DNA of 34,324 nucleotides from Planctomycetaceae bacterium (GCA_007694185.1 RECD01000209.1:1-34324), one strand, 5' to 3'. Shown: positions 25,852 through 34,018, counted from the stretch's first letter. Notes: generated by a model not told the origin, from the letters alone. Translations and numbers: made by a program.

Positions 25852-26801
25852 GGTGTCACTCCCGTCTTCAGATACTCACCCGCTTCGGGACTGGCCCACT
25901 TAAGGAGTTGGTTCGTGAGGTATCGGTTCTGGGCGATCTCCGCGGGTGTCGACGTCTCCACTTCAAGCCCCGGATGATCGGCCTTCAGCTTCTCGACATC
26001 CGATGGCAGAACGAGCGATTGCTTCAAGCCGACGGACTCCAGCCGGCCCCGCAACGGCTTCAAATGTTCGAACCCGTCGTCATAGGTGAGAAACGTCTCG
26101 TCCATGCCGATCCGTTTGATCCTTGGCAGCGTGGCCAGTGTCTTCAGCGTCTTGTTGGTGATCTTCGGTACCCCCATCGGCCCGAACCGGACTTCCTCGA
26201 TCCGAGGATGGTTCGCCAGGTGAGCGATCCCCTCGTCGGTCACCCGGGTGTGAAAGATGTCAATCGACCGCAGCGAGCGGATGCGAGCCAGATGCTTCAT
26301 TCCCGCGTCCGCAAATGCCCCGGTGAGCCGCACGTCTTCGAGTTTCGAGTTTTCGAGCGCAGCGAGGCCCGAGCCATCGTACTGGTCGTGCGGCACATCG
26401 CTGCCGGAATGAGGAATGTTGTGGTCGATGCGGACCACCCGCAGTTCGGGCAGCGCGGCAATCCAGCCGAATGCCTCGTTGCTCAGCAGCGGGCCGTTGC
26501 CGACCAGGTGCGTCACCCGGCCATTCTCGTCATATCCCGCGGTCAATGCGTGCCGGGGTCGTTCGGTCGCCGTGAAGCGGATCGTTTGCACGCCCCGCAA
26601 TTGCGGCCAACCGGTCGGGTTTGTGACTCGTGGCGCATCGAGACCTTCATGCCGGGCAATCTTCTGCAAGATCTGAAGGTCGTCAGGGTGTGGCGCCTGC
26701 TCTTCCGCCGCGAAAGTCGGCTGCGGGAGAGCCAGGGACAATGTGACGAGAAGTACAAACCGCGACATGCGGAAGCGGGCGGGTTGTTGTGCCATGTTCA
26801 T
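25848..26801 (-). CDS. LRR-like exported protein (LRR-A type) in the sulfatase operon
   Basis: This protein of about 317 residues has a signal peptide (FVLLVTLSLALPQPTFAAEE), mature start HPDDLQILQKIARHEG, repeats such as LPELRVVRIDHNI, NSKLEDVRLTGAFADAG, IRSLRSIDIFHTRVTDEG and HPRIEEVRFGPMGVP, and the LRR-A tail FLTYDDGFEHLKP, LKADHPGLEVE and TPAEIAQNRYL. It is a paralogue of 11008-11982, which places LRR-A proteins in both the DUF1592 cassettes and the sulfatase operon. The start could be 26801, 26795 or 26768; AAGGA precedes 26801 at rather long spacing. The stop overlaps the sulfatase GTG. Confidence 0.85.
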   Translation of the reverse strand: MNMAQQPARFRMSRFVLLVTLSLALPQPTFAAEEQAPHPDDLQILQKIARHEGLDAPRVTNPTGWPQLRGVQTIRFTATERPRHALTAGYDENGRVTHLVGNGPLLSNEAFGWIAALPELRVVRIDHNIPHSGSDVPHDQYDGSGLAALENSKLEDVRLTGAFADAGMKHLARIRSLRSIDIFHTRVTDEGIAHLANHPRIEEVRFGPMGVPKITNKTLKTLATLPRIKRIGMDETFLTYDDGFEHLKPLRGRLESVGLKQSLVLPSDVEKLKADHPGLEVETSTPAEIAQNRYLTNQLLKWASPEAGEYLKTGVTP

Positions 26802-26847
26802 GTTTCTAATGGATTCCTTGATCCCATCGTTGGAGTTTCGCCGCGAC

Positions 26848-27807
26848 TCACTCGGATTTGGGAGATTTGCCGTTGAGTATCTTCTGCTCGCGCAGCCACT
26901 CGAAAGCAGCGTCTGGCCATCTGGTGACTGCTTGTTCCGTGCGGCGCAAGCCGTAACCATGACCACCGCTGGCAAAGATGCACAGCGCCGCGGAGCCACC
27001 CGTCCGTTTCAGTTCCGAGGCCAGCAAGAGCGTGTTTTGTACGGAGACGCCGTCGTCAAACGCATGCACAAAGAACATCGGCGGTGCGCCATCCGTCTGC
27101 GGAAGATCACTGCGGAGTCCGGTTTGATCCCGGTTGACCAGATAAGCCGGATAGATCAGGAGTGCGAAATCAGGACGGCTGGAAACGTCGTCGGCGTCAT
27201 CAACCGAGGGGTACTGCTTCTGGTCGGCAAGCAGGGCCGTGCGTGCGGCAACCTCCCCGCCGGCGGAGAACCCGCAGATGCCGATCCGGTCCGGATCGAG
27301 GTTCCACTTGGCGGCATGGCTGCGGATCAGGCTCATGGCCCGTTGAGCGTCTTGAACGCCAGCCAACCAGCGCCGCTCGGGATCACGAAACGGGACCCGA
27401 TATTTCAGTACGATCCCGGTGACGCCGATCGAGTTGAGCCAATGGGCCACTTCGGTTCCTTCTAGGTCATAGGCCAGGATGTGGTGTCCGCCGCCGGGAC
27501 AGATCAAAACCGCCGCCCCGGTCTCTTTTTCAGCGTGGGGACGGTAGACGGCGATCTGCGGCGTCGACACATTTCCCAGCCGGATCACCGGGCATCCCGC
27601 GATCAGCCGGCCGTCCGGCTTCGTCTGATCGGCTTCGGGTGGCAACTCCCGCGTCTCTCCCGGCGGCTTGTCCGGCCACATGTCGAGCACAACCGTTTCC
27701 TGGGCAACGAGCCGCACTGCCCAGGCGAATAGTGACAGCCAGACAACACCCAGGCCCGCCGCAAACTGAAAGCGCGTCGGCAACCCGGAGCGAAAGATTT
27801 TGGTCAT
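26848..27807 (-). CDS. Alpha/beta hydrolase (esterase/lipase-like), exported or anchored
   Basis: This protein of about 319 residues has a hydrophobic N-terminal segment (FAAGLGVVWLSLFAWAVRLV), then an alpha/beta hydrolase fold. The oxyanion region is CPGGGHHILAYDLEG (103-117), the nucleophile is S181 in GFSAGG, the acid is D251 or D252 in HAFDDGVS, and the base is H283 in GGHGYGL. Such planctomycete proteins are often annotated as xylanase/acetyl-esterase-like; removal of acyl groups from polysaccharide would suit the neighbouring sulfatases. The ATG overlaps the stop of the TIM-barrel gene (ATGA, 27804-27807). Confidence 0.9.
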   Translation of the reverse strand: MTKIFRSGLPTRFQFAAGLGVVWLSLFAWAVRLVAQETVVLDMWPDKPPGETRELPPEADQTKPDGRLIAGCPVIRLGNVSTPQIAVYRPHAEKETGAAVLICPGGGHHILAYDLEGTEVAHWLNSIGVTGIVLKYRVPFRDPERRWLAGVQDAQRAMSLIRSHAAKWNLDPDRIGICGFSAGGEVAARTALLADQKQYPSVDDADDVSSRPDFALLIYPAYLVNRDQTGLRSDLPQTDGAPPMFFVHAFDDGVSVQNTLLLASELKRTGGSAALCIFASGGHGYGLRRTEQAVTRWPDAAFEWLREQKILNGKSPKSE

Positions 27808-28688
27808 ACAACCCCCTGAGACCGCAGGTACTCGTAGCTGATGCGAATGCTCTCGATGGCCGAGCGGTCCTCGCAGTTTTGTTCGACCAAGTACCACTCG
27901 ACGCCGGCCTCTTCGGCGGCGGCGAAGACGGCGGGCCAGTCGATCACGCCGCGACCAAGCTCGGTGTTGGCGGCCTTCTCGCCCGGCTTCGACTTTTCCT
28001 TGAGGTGCAACAGCTTGACGCGGCCGGTGAACTCGCGAATCAATGCCGCCGGATCGCGCCCCACGTCGGCCACGAAAAAGACATCGATCTGGGCTTGCAG
28101 CAGCTCCGGCTCGATCGAATCGAACAGCAACTTGTGGAACTCGACCCCGCCTACTTTCACCTGGAACTCGAAGGCGTGATTGTGATACAGCATGCGGAAA
28201 CCCGCCTCGGTACCCAACCGAGCGACCTGGCGGATCTCCTCGATCCGCCGCCGCCAGTCGTCCTCGGTCAGCTTCTGGTGATTGTTGATAAACGGCACGA
28301 CGAGCGCCGGGTTGCCGATCTGGCGGTGATAGTCGGCCACGCGGTTGAAATCCGCCAGCAGGTCGGTCAGGCCGACGTGAGCGCTGGTGATGGTCAGCCC
28401 GTAGTCGCTGACGATCTGTTTGAGGTTCTTCGCGGCCGGCCACTTCTGAAACCAGAGTTCGACGCCCCGATAGCCGATCTGGGCGACCTGTTTGAGCGTG
28501 CCGGCGAGGTCCTGCGCGATCTCCTGTCGCATTGTCCAAAGCTGCACGCCGACCGGAATCTTCCTGCGGGGCGCATCAGCACAGGCCGGCCAGGCAGACA
28601 TCGCCACAGTCGCGCTCCCCCACGCCAGCAGATCGCGCCGTGACAGACCATTTTGTTTGTTCAGGATCTCTGGTTGACCGGTCATCAT
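27804..28688 (-). CDS. Tat-exported sugar phosphate isomerase/epimerase-like TIM barrel
   Basis: This protein of about 294 residues has a twin-arginine signal (LSRRDLLAWGSATVAMSAWP). The AP-endonuclease-2/xylose-isomerase-like barrel follows: IPVGVQLWTM, GYRGVELWFQ, HVGLTDLL, LYHNHAFEF, LLHLKEKSK and WYLVEQNCED. The glutamates and histidines are probable metal ligands, so the fold looks competent for sugar isomerisation or epimerisation. Export by Tat means it probably acts on free sugars or oligosaccharides, not phosphosugars. ATG 28688 and 28685 are adjacent possible starts. It is the first gene of the minus-strand sulfatase operon, 13 nt after a DUF1501 relic. Confidence 0.9.
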   Translation of the reverse strand: MMTGQPEILNKQNGLSRRDLLAWGSATVAMSAWPACADAPRRKIPVGVQLWTMRQEIAQDLAGTLKQVAQIGYRGVELWFQKWPAAKNLKQIVSDYGLTITSAHVGLTDLLADFNRVADYHRQIGNPALVVPFINNHQKLTEDDWRRRIEEIRQVARLGTEAGFRMLYHNHAFEFQVKVGGVEFHKLLFDSIEPELLQAQIDVFFVADVGRDPAALIREFTGRVKLLHLKEKSKPGEKAANTELGRGVIDWPAVFAAAEEAGVEWYLVEQNCEDRSAIESIRISYEYLRSQGVV

Positions 28689-28701
28689 GTGTCGTTCTCT
28701 C

Positions 28702-28809
28702 TCAGGCGAGGATGTCTTGCACCACACGGCCATGCGCGTCGGTCAGTCGAAAGTCGCGGCCCGCATGACGGTACGTGAGCTGTTCATGATGATCGACTCT
28801 GCCCACCAA
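28702..28809 (-). pseudogene. Relic: C-terminal end of a DUF1501 gene
   Basis: The minus strand reads [19 protein letters not shown] followed by [16 protein letters not shown]-stop. This matches the typical end of DUF1501 proteins (..DHxxLTYRxxGRDxRLTDxxGxVVxxILA) as I know the family. The frame is closed by a stop a few codons upstream and the remaining ~400 codons are absent. The relic sits immediately before the TIM-barrel gene in the 249-nt gap 28689-28937, which suggests that a DUF1501 gene once headed this operon. Confidence 0.7.
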
Positions 28810-28909
28810 GGAACTGCCTGACGATCATGTTTCAAGTCCTTTCACGCTTTCGCCCTGTTCGACCCGACCGAAAATCCGCACCCATTTAGCCAACAATGGG
28901 AAATTTTAC

Positions 28910-28932
28910 GGGGTGAGTGAGAAAATCACCCC
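28910..28932 (-). terminator. Possible terminator after the SDR gene
   Basis: GGGGTGA and TCACCCC form a 7-bp stem with a 9-nt loop just past the SDR stop codon (28938). On the minus strand it is followed by GTAAAATTT, a weak T-run. A competing pair, AGTGAGAAA/TTTCTCACT, overlaps it. The rest of the gap up to 28688 holds only the DUF1501 relic and no clear promoter. Confidence 0.35.
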
Positions 28933-28937
28933 ATTTC

Positions 28938-29726
28938 TCACTGCGCCGTCCACCCGCCATCCACGGCGAGCGTCGCGCCGGTGACGTAGCTCGCCGCATC
29001 GCTGGCGAGGTAGATTGCCGCACCCTGGATTTCCTCGAGACGCGCCCAGCGTTTCAGCGCGGTGGCGCCGACGACAAACTTCTTCCCGTCCTCGGAGTCG
29101 GCGATGGGGAGGTTCATCTCGGTCAAAAACGGGCCGGGGCAGATGGCGTTCGCGGTGATGCCATCGACGGCGGTTTCGAGCGCGAGGCTTCGGGTCATTT
29201 GGATGACCGCGCCCTTGCTCGCGGTGTAAGGCGTGCGGCCCGCGAGTCCGACGAGGCCGAGGGAGCTGGCGAGATTAATGACGCGACCCCATTTTCGAGC
29301 GCGCATTCCCGCGAGCACGGCGCGGCAGCAGAGCCAGGTGCCTTTGACATTCACGTTCATGACCTCATCGAACTGCTCGGGCGTCAGTTCCGCGATGGGG
29401 CCGCGAATGTTTATGCCCGCGCTGTTGACGAGAATATCCACCTTGCCCAGTTCACGCTCGGCGGCGGCGAGCATCGCGTCCACTTCGGCGGGGATCGTAA
29501 CATCGGCAGCGTGGCCGATGGCTTTCCGGCCAAAGTCACGCGAGATGTTCGCAGCGGCGGCTTGCGCTTCATCGACGTGGCGGCTCACGAGCATCACATC
29601 CGCGCTCGCCGATGCGAGTCCGGCGGCCATCGCGTAGCCGAGACCTTTCGAGCCGCCGGTGACGAGCGCGGTACGGCCAGTGAGATCGAAGAGATTGATG
29701 CCAGGGAGTGAGGTAGGTTCGTTCAT
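28938..29726 (-). CDS. SDR-family dehydrogenase (gluconate/2-deoxygluconate dehydrogenase-like)
   Basis: This 262-residue protein has the classical SDR plan: cofactor motif TGGSKGLG (23-30), NSAG (101-104), catalytic serine at 154 or 155, YTASK with Y167 and K171, and the C-terminal VTGATLAVDGGWTAQ. It resembles SDRs that oxidise sugar acids such as gluconate or 2-deoxygluconate; the exact substrate is not readable. The start at 29726 is chosen by family alignment; an ATG at 29750 is possible and neither has a clear ribosome site. It is divergent from the GntR gene. A promoter with the operator in its spacer points at it, so it is probably controlled by that regulator and works with the adjacent sugar operon. 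Confidence 0.88.
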   Translation of the reverse strand: MNEPTSLPGINLFDLTGRTALVTGGSKGLGYAMAAGLASASADVMLVSRHVDEAQAAAANISRDFGRKAIGHAADVTIPAEVDAMLAAAERELGKVDILVNSAGINIRGPIAELTPEQFDEVMNVNVKGTWLCCRAVLAGMRARKWGRVINLASSLGLVGLAGRTPYTASKGAVIQMTRSLALETAVDGITANAICPGPFLTEMNLPIADSEDGKKFVVGATALKRWARLEEIQGAAIYLASDAASYVTGATLAVDGGWTAQ

Positions 29727-29872
29727 ACGGGGAGGTTTAATTGCATCCAATCGAGGCCGTGACGATCGTGGATTTCTTCTTCGGGTAGGACTTGCACCGT
29801 GGGTTTGCCGCTGACGGTGGCAGGCTGGTCCTTGGGCTGCCCCGGCCCAGCTAGCCGAACATCGTCGCGCAT
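29723..29872 (-). other. Possible 49-codon ORF or gene relic before the SDR
   Basis: An ATG at 29872 opens 49 codons (for example KPTVQVLPEEEIHDRHGLDW) that end in a TGA overlapping the SDR start as ATGA. Codon choice looks coding. However the ATG lies inside the -10 box of the proposed SDR promoter, so that transcript could not carry it. It may be the tail of a lost gene whose front was replaced by the operator region. I do not recognise the family. Confidence 0.3.
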
Positions 29873-29899
29873 GATATAGTGGCTAAGCCACTAAGTCAA
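29871..29899 (-). promoter_or_regulatory. SDR promoter whose spacer is a 17-bp palindromic operator; overlaps GntR promoter
   Basis: Minus strand: TTGACT (29899-29894), then the perfect odd palindrome TAGTGGCTTAGCCACTA (29893-29877) as the whole 17-nt spacer, then TATCAT (29876-29871). On the plus strand TATAGT (29875-29880) is a -10 candidate for the GntR gene and overlaps the same palindrome, though no good -35 is seen. The palindrome resembles the AGTGG..CCACT outline of HutC-family GntR operators such as DasR/NagR sites. One bound regulator would therefore control both directions, including its own gene. Confidence 0.75.
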
Positions 29900-29930
29900 G
29901 AGTCCCTGTGCCTCATCAGCGAAAGTCACG

Positions 29931-30695
29931 ATGGATACCCAATTAGTCCACAGTCCGGTGTATCAGCAGCTCAATCAACGGCTGCGGAGTGCCCTGGCGG
30001 CCGAGTATCGTTTGGGCGACCAATTTCTCACGGAGCGGGAAATCGCTGAAAAATTCCATGTGAGTCGCGCGACCGCGAACAAGTCGCTGGCCAGTCTGGT
30101 GTCGGAGGGCTTTCTCGAATTCCGCAAAGGTGTGGGGACATTCGTTCGTCGGGGTGTCATCGACTACGACGTCCGCTCGCTGGTGAGCTTCACCGAAAAG
30201 GCGCGCGCCGCCGGGAAGAAGCCGAGTACCGAGCTGCTCACCTTTGGCAAACTCACTGCCAACGAAGCGGACGAGTCCGTGCGAACCGCCTTGAGTGTTG
30301 AATGCGACTCGCTGGTCTGGGAAATGGAACGCGTCCGCCTGGCCGATGATGTGCCAGTGATTCTTGAGCATCGTTATGTCGTACATCGCCATTGCCCGAA
30401 GCTCACGAAGTCGCAGGCAGAAGGCTCGTTGTATCGCGCGTGGACCGGGCCCCACGGGTTGAAGATCGCCGGTGCGAACGAAGTGATCCGAGCGGTGCTG
30501 CTCACCACCGAGGAATCGCAACGCCTGCAAACCATCGCCAGCTCGCCGGCACTGGAGGTTGTCTCGGTCGGGTTCTTGGAGGACGACTCGCCGCTGTGGT
30601 GGGAGCGGACACTATACCGCGGGGACCAGTACGAATTTCACAGCCGGCTCGGCCCGATTCAATCCGCGACGCCCGCGCGAGGCAAATTGCGATGA
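29931..30695 (+). CDS. GntR-family (HutC subfamily) transcriptional regulator
   Basis: This 254-residue protein has an N-terminal winged helix-turn-helix (about 8-72: [56 protein letters not shown]) and a C-terminal UTRA-type ligand domain (about 90-245: [58 protein letters not shown]). UTRA domains usually sense a small sugar or amino-acid-derived metabolite. It heads an operon with an oxidoreductase (4-nt overlap), a ROK kinase and DeoC. The likely operator TAGTGGCTAAGCCACTA lies 38 nt before the start, and shorter copies at 16531 and 16654 suggest that it also controls the DUF1592/DUF1552 cassettes. Ligand unknown. Confidence 0.92.
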   Translation: MDTQLVHSPVYQQLNQRLRSALAAEYRLGDQFLTEREIAEKFHVSRATANKSLASLVSEGFLEFRKGVGTFVRRGVIDYDVRSLVSFTEKARAAGKKPSTELLTFGKLTANEADESVRTALSVECDSLVWEMERVRLADDVPVILEHRYVVHRHCPKLTKSQAEGSLYRAWTGPHGLKIAGANEVIRAVLLTTEESQRLQTIASSPALEVVSVGFLEDDSPLWWERTLYRGDQYEFHSRLGPIQSATPARGKLR

Positions 30696-31855
30696 ATTCG
30701 CGGATCGAAAACCTCACCGCCGCAGTGGTCGGTACAGGTTTCATCGGGCCGGTGCATGTCGAAGGCTTGCGCCGTGCGGGAGTGCATGTGGTCGGCATCG
30801 TCGGTTCGACGCCGGACAAGTCGCAGATTGCCGCCGAGCGACTGGGTGTGGCGCGCGGCTATGCGTCGTTCGAGGAACTGTTGCGGGACGAGTCGGTTGC
30901 AGCCGTGCATCTGGCATCGCCGAACCGGCTTCACTTCGAGCAGGCCGCCGCTGCATTGCGAGCCGGCAAACACGTGCTGTGCGAAAAGCCACTGGCGATG
31001 ACGCCGCGCGAGTCCGCGGAACTTGTTCGCCTCGCGGCCGAGAGCGGGCGGGCGGCGGGCGTGGCATACAACATCCGCTTTTATCCGCTGTGCCACGAAG
31101 CTGCCTCGCGCGTACGCAACGGAACGATCGGCGACGTGCTGCACATAACCGGCAGCTACTTGCAGGACTGGCTGCTGCGTGAAACGGACTTCAATTGGCG
31201 TGTCCTCGCGGAAGAGGGCGGCGAACTGCGTGCGGTCGCGGACATCGGCACACACTGGCTCGATCTGGCGCAGTTCATCAGCGGGCAGCGAGTCGTCGCC
31301 GTGTGCGCCGAATTGCGAACCGTGCATCCGACGCGGCGAAGTCCTAAATGCGGCTTGGAGACGTTTTCCGGCAAGGGCACGCCCCTCACGGCGACGGAAC
31401 CCGTTGCGATCAGTACCGACGACTGCGGCAGCGTCCTGCTACGATTTGACAACGGAGCGAACGGTTGCCTGTGGGTGTCGCAGACGACAGCGGGGCGCAA
31501 GAACTGCCTGCGGCTTGAGATCGCCGGGACCGCGCAATCTCTCGCATGGAACAGCGAGACCCCGAACGAACTTTGGATCGGCCATCGCGACCGCCCGAAC
31601 GAGTTGCTGATCCGGGATCCTGCACTTATGGGCGCATCAGCCGCGGCCGTCTCGAACTACCCCGGTGGCCACAATGAGGGCTTTTCCGACACATTCAAGC
31701 AGCTCTTCCGCAGATTCTACGGCTTCGTCGCTGCAGGTGACTTCACGGCACGGCCGCCGTTTCCGACGTTCGCAGATGGTCATCGCGAACTTCTGTTGTG
31801 CGAGGCGATCCTGCGGAGCCATCGGGAACGGTGCTGGATTTCAATCGAGGAATAA
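30692..31855 (+). CDS. Gfo/Idh/MocA-family oxidoreductase
   Basis: This 387-residue protein has an N-terminal Rossmann fold with [14 protein letters not shown] (12-25), the family signature CEKPLAM (EKP at 98-100) and a C-terminal alpha/beta domain including [16 protein letters not shown], where the histidine is a likely catalytic residue. It has no signal peptide and acts in the cytoplasm, probably oxidising or reducing a sugar or inositol-like substrate with NAD(P). The ATG overlaps the GntR stop (ATGA at 30692-30695), so expression is coupled to the regulator. An upstream open frame to 30392 lies inside the GntR gene and is rejected. Confidence 0.93.
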   Translation: MNSRIENLTAAVVGTGFIGPVHVEGLRRAGVHVVGIVGSTPDKSQIAAERLGVARGYASFEELLRDESVAAVHLASPNRLHFEQAAAALRAGKHVLCEKPLAMTPRESAELVRLAAESGRAAGVAYNIRFYPLCHEAASRVRNGTIGDVLHITGSYLQDWLLRETDFNWRVLAEEGGELRAVADIGTHWLDLAQFISGQRVVAVCAELRTVHPTRRSPKCGLETFSGKGTPLTATEPVAISTDDCGSVLLRFDNGANGCLWVSQTTAGRKNCLRLEIAGTAQSLAWNSETPNELWIGHRDRPNELLIRDPALMGASAAAVSNYPGGHNEGFSDTFKQLFRRFYGFVAAGDFTARPPFPTFADGHRELLLCEAILRSHRERCWISIEE

Positions 31856-31857
31856 CC

Positions 31858-31911
31858 ATGATGCAACTTGTCTTGGGAGACTATATTCCGCAGCGGGAGG
31901 TTGCCACATGA
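31858..31911 (+). other. 17-codon ORF between oxidoreductase and ROK kinase, coupled to the kinase
   Basis: ATG at 31858 has GAGGA 6 nt upstream and opens MMQLVLGDYIPQREVAT, ending in TGA at 31909-31911, which overlaps the kinase ATG (31908) as ATGA. The kinase also has its own GGGAGG site within this ORF. It could aid translational coupling, be the stump of a deleted gene, or be chance. Confidence 0.35.
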
Positions 31912-32879
31912 CCGGCCTGTATGCGGGAGTCGATCTGGGTGGGACCACCATCAAGGTGGCGATTGCAGCGGCTGACGGCGATATTCTTGCCCAGGATCAG
32001 GTGTCGACAAGTTCCCATCTTGGCCCAAGTGCGGTTCTGAATTCGATGGGTGATGTCATCGGACGCCTGAAGTCGCAAATCGCCGCAACTTCCCCGTTGA
32101 TTGGGGTCGGCATAGGAGTTCCTGGGCTTGTCGATATCGAAACGGGTACGACCAAGTTCCTGCCGAATTTGCCAACTCAGTGGCGTAACATTCCTGTTGG
32201 TGCGATCCTTCAGCAGAGACTGGGGTGTCCCGTCCGATTGTTGAATGACGTTCGCGCGGCGACGTTGGGCGAGCTTCGATTCGGTCATGGCAAGCGAGAA
32301 CCTCAACTGACAATGGCGTTCTTTTCCATCGGTACCGGTGTCGGGGGAGGCGTCGCACTCAAAGGGGATCTGTGGCTCGGCCCCTTGGGAGCGGCTGGAG
32401 AACTTGGTCATCAAACAATTGTCCCCGATGGGCCGCGGTGTGGCTGTGGCAATCGCGGTTGCCTCGAAGCGCTCGCCAGCGGAACCGCGATTGCAGCCCA
32501 GGGAGTCCGGCTCATGCGGAGCGGCCTTGCTCCGGCGCTGCATGCCTTAGTCGACGGCAATGCGGACCGTGTCACGACACGGGAAATGACCGCCGTTGCC
32601 GACCAGGACCCGCTTGTTCACGAAGCGCTGGTCGATGCCGCCATTGCGATCGGCATCGCAGCCGCGAATGTCGTCACGATCCTGCATCCCGACCTGATCG
32701 TGCTGGGGGGCGGCGTCGCAGAAATGGGTACCCTGCTCACCGACACAGTGCAGGACGTGATCACTTGCCGCGTCGGCATGTTTCCGACAGATCAAGTGCG
32801 AGTCGAACGGTCACTGCTGGGTGAACAGGCCGGGCTTTGCGGAGCCGTCGCTCTCGCCATGAAAGCGGCACATACCTGA
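31908..32879 (+). CDS. ROK-family sugar kinase (glucokinase-like)
   Basis: This 323-residue protein has the phosphate motif DLGGTTIK (9-16), GVPGLVDIETG (70-80), ND at 113-114, GTGVGGG (142-148), GELGHQTI (164-171) and the ROK zinc site CGCGNRGC (178-185). It lacks the N-terminal helix-turn-helix of ROK repressors, so it is a kinase, phosphorylating glucose or another hexose or N-acetyl-sugar with ATP. ATG at 31908 follows GGGAGG by 7 nt. It sits between an oxidoreductase and DeoC, so its product probably feeds the DeoC step. Confidence 0.93.
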   Translation: MTGLYAGVDLGGTTIKVAIAAADGDILAQDQVSTSSHLGPSAVLNSMGDVIGRLKSQIAATSPLIGVGIGVPGLVDIETGTTKFLPNLPTQWRNIPVGAILQQRLGCPVRLLNDVRAATLGELRFGHGKREPQLTMAFFSIGTGVGGGVALKGDLWLGPLGAAGELGHQTIVPDGPRCGCGNRGCLEALASGTAIAAQGVRLMRSGLAPALHALVDGNADRVTTREMTAVADQDPLVHEALVDAAIAIGIAAANVVTILHPDLIVLGGGVAEMGTLLTDTVQDVITCRVGMFPTDQVRVERSLLGEQAGLCGAVALAMKAAHT

Positions 32880-32924
32880 TCGAAATAACCAAGAGCCCTT
32901 AATCCGACGAAGGGGAGAATTTAA

Positions 32925-33713
32925 GTGAAATACACGTACGAAGAACTCGCCAAGATGATCGACCATTCCTTACTGCATCCCACGATGACCGATGCGGAAC
33001 TGGAGGCGGGCTGTCGGCTCGCGGCGAAGTACAACGTCGCCTCGGTCTGTATCAAGCCCTATGCCGTCAAGCAGGCGGTCGAGTGGCTGCAAGGGAGCGA
33101 CGTCAGAGTGGGTGCGGTGATCGGCTTTCCGCACGGCAACTCCTGCACCGAGTCGAAACGCTACGAGACCGAACTCGCCTGCCGTGACGGTGCTGTCGAG
33201 ATCGACATGGTAATCAACATCGGCAAGGCGCTCAGCGGCGACTGGGAGTATGTCGAACGGGACGTCAAGGCAGTCTGCGATGAAGCCCACCAGCACGGTG
33301 CCCAGGTCAAAGTCATCTTTGAGAACGACTACCTGACAAGTGGCGGTGCGGGCCTCTCCGGCGACGAGTTCAAACGCCGGCTGTGCGAACTCTGCGAGCG
33401 CGCCGGTGCCGACTGGGTGAAGACGTCGTCCGGCTACGGTTTCGTCAAGCAGGTTGACGGTTCGTACTCATACCAAGGAGCCACCGAGCACGATTTGAAC
33501 CTGATGCGGGGGAGCTGCTCGTCGAAGGTGCAAGTGAAGGCGGCTGGCGGCGTGCGCGATCTTGACGGCTTAATCAACGTCCGCGATCTCGGGGCGACGC
33601 GCTGTGGTGCCACGGCGACGGCGGCGATGCTCGACGAATATCGTCGCCGGCTAGCCGCAACCGAGAGTACGCCGGACAAGGGTCCGACTTCGATCGGCGG
33701 CGGATACTATTGA
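32925..33713 (+). CDS. deoC: Deoxyribose-phosphate aldolase (DeoC family)
   Basis: This 262-residue protein starts with GTG and has AAGGGGAG upstream. The class I aldolase residues are present: D94 in EIDMVINIG (proton relay), Schiff-base K166 in ADWVKTSSGYG and K205 in VQVKAAGGVRDL. The known reaction is cleavage of 2-deoxyribose-5-phosphate to glyceraldehyde-3-phosphate and acetaldehyde. A segment after K166 (GFVKQVDGSYSYQGATEHDL) is longer than in the E. coli enzyme and marks a subfamily that may use another deoxy sugar phosphate. It is the last gene of the GntR operon, 45 nt after the ROK kinase. Confidence 0.9.
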   Translation: MKYTYEELAKMIDHSLLHPTMTDAELEAGCRLAAKYNVASVCIKPYAVKQAVEWLQGSDVRVGAVIGFPHGNSCTESKRYETELACRDGAVEIDMVINIGKALSGDWEYVERDVKAVCDEAHQHGAQVKVIFENDYLTSGGAGLSGDEFKRRLCELCERAGADWVKTSSGYGFVKQVDGSYSYQGATEHDLNLMRGSCSSKVQVKAAGGVRDLDGLINVRDLGATRCGATATAAMLDEYRRRLAATESTPDKGPTSIGGGYY

Positions 33714-34018
33714 TCGGACTCTGCAATCTGCTTGTCTAGATCGTTCAAAATATGGGCGAGGAAAACGACCAGTTCGGCAGCAGCGGCGTGAAAGGGCGTG
33801 AGGCATAAGAGTCGCCGCAGGCCCAGTGCATAAAGCAGATCGGCGGCTTTTTGAATCAGGTCGCGCGATGATATGGAGAGGCTTGAAAGCGTCGGCGCGT
33901 TGATTCGCCGCGCCGGCGCATGCATAAGTTCGGATAAAGACGGATGAGTCGCTGCCGTCGAAGCGAGTTTCAAGCGTTGGCATCCGTCGCAATGAATTCG
34001 CGAACCGCCGCCGCTCAC
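33707..34018 (-). CDS. Hypothetical short protein, doubtful
   Basis: This is a 103-codon frame from a GTG at 34018 whose end overlaps the deoC end by 7 nt in convergent orientation. The C-terminal half could form helices (RDLIQKAADLLYALGLRRLL). I see no family motif and no good ribosome site. It may be chance or a remnant. Confidence 0.25.
   Translation of the reverse strand: MSGGGSRIHCDGCQRLKLASTAATHPSLSELMHAPARRINAPTLSSLSISSRDLIQKAADLLYALGLRRLLCLTPFHAAAAELVVFLAHILNDLDKQIAESDQ

Noticed and set aside
27808-28539. Upstream extension of the alpha/beta hydrolase over the TIM-barrel gene
   Set aside because: It is another frame of the TIM-barrel gene, low-complexity and arginine-rich; the hydrolase has a clear coupled start at 27807.
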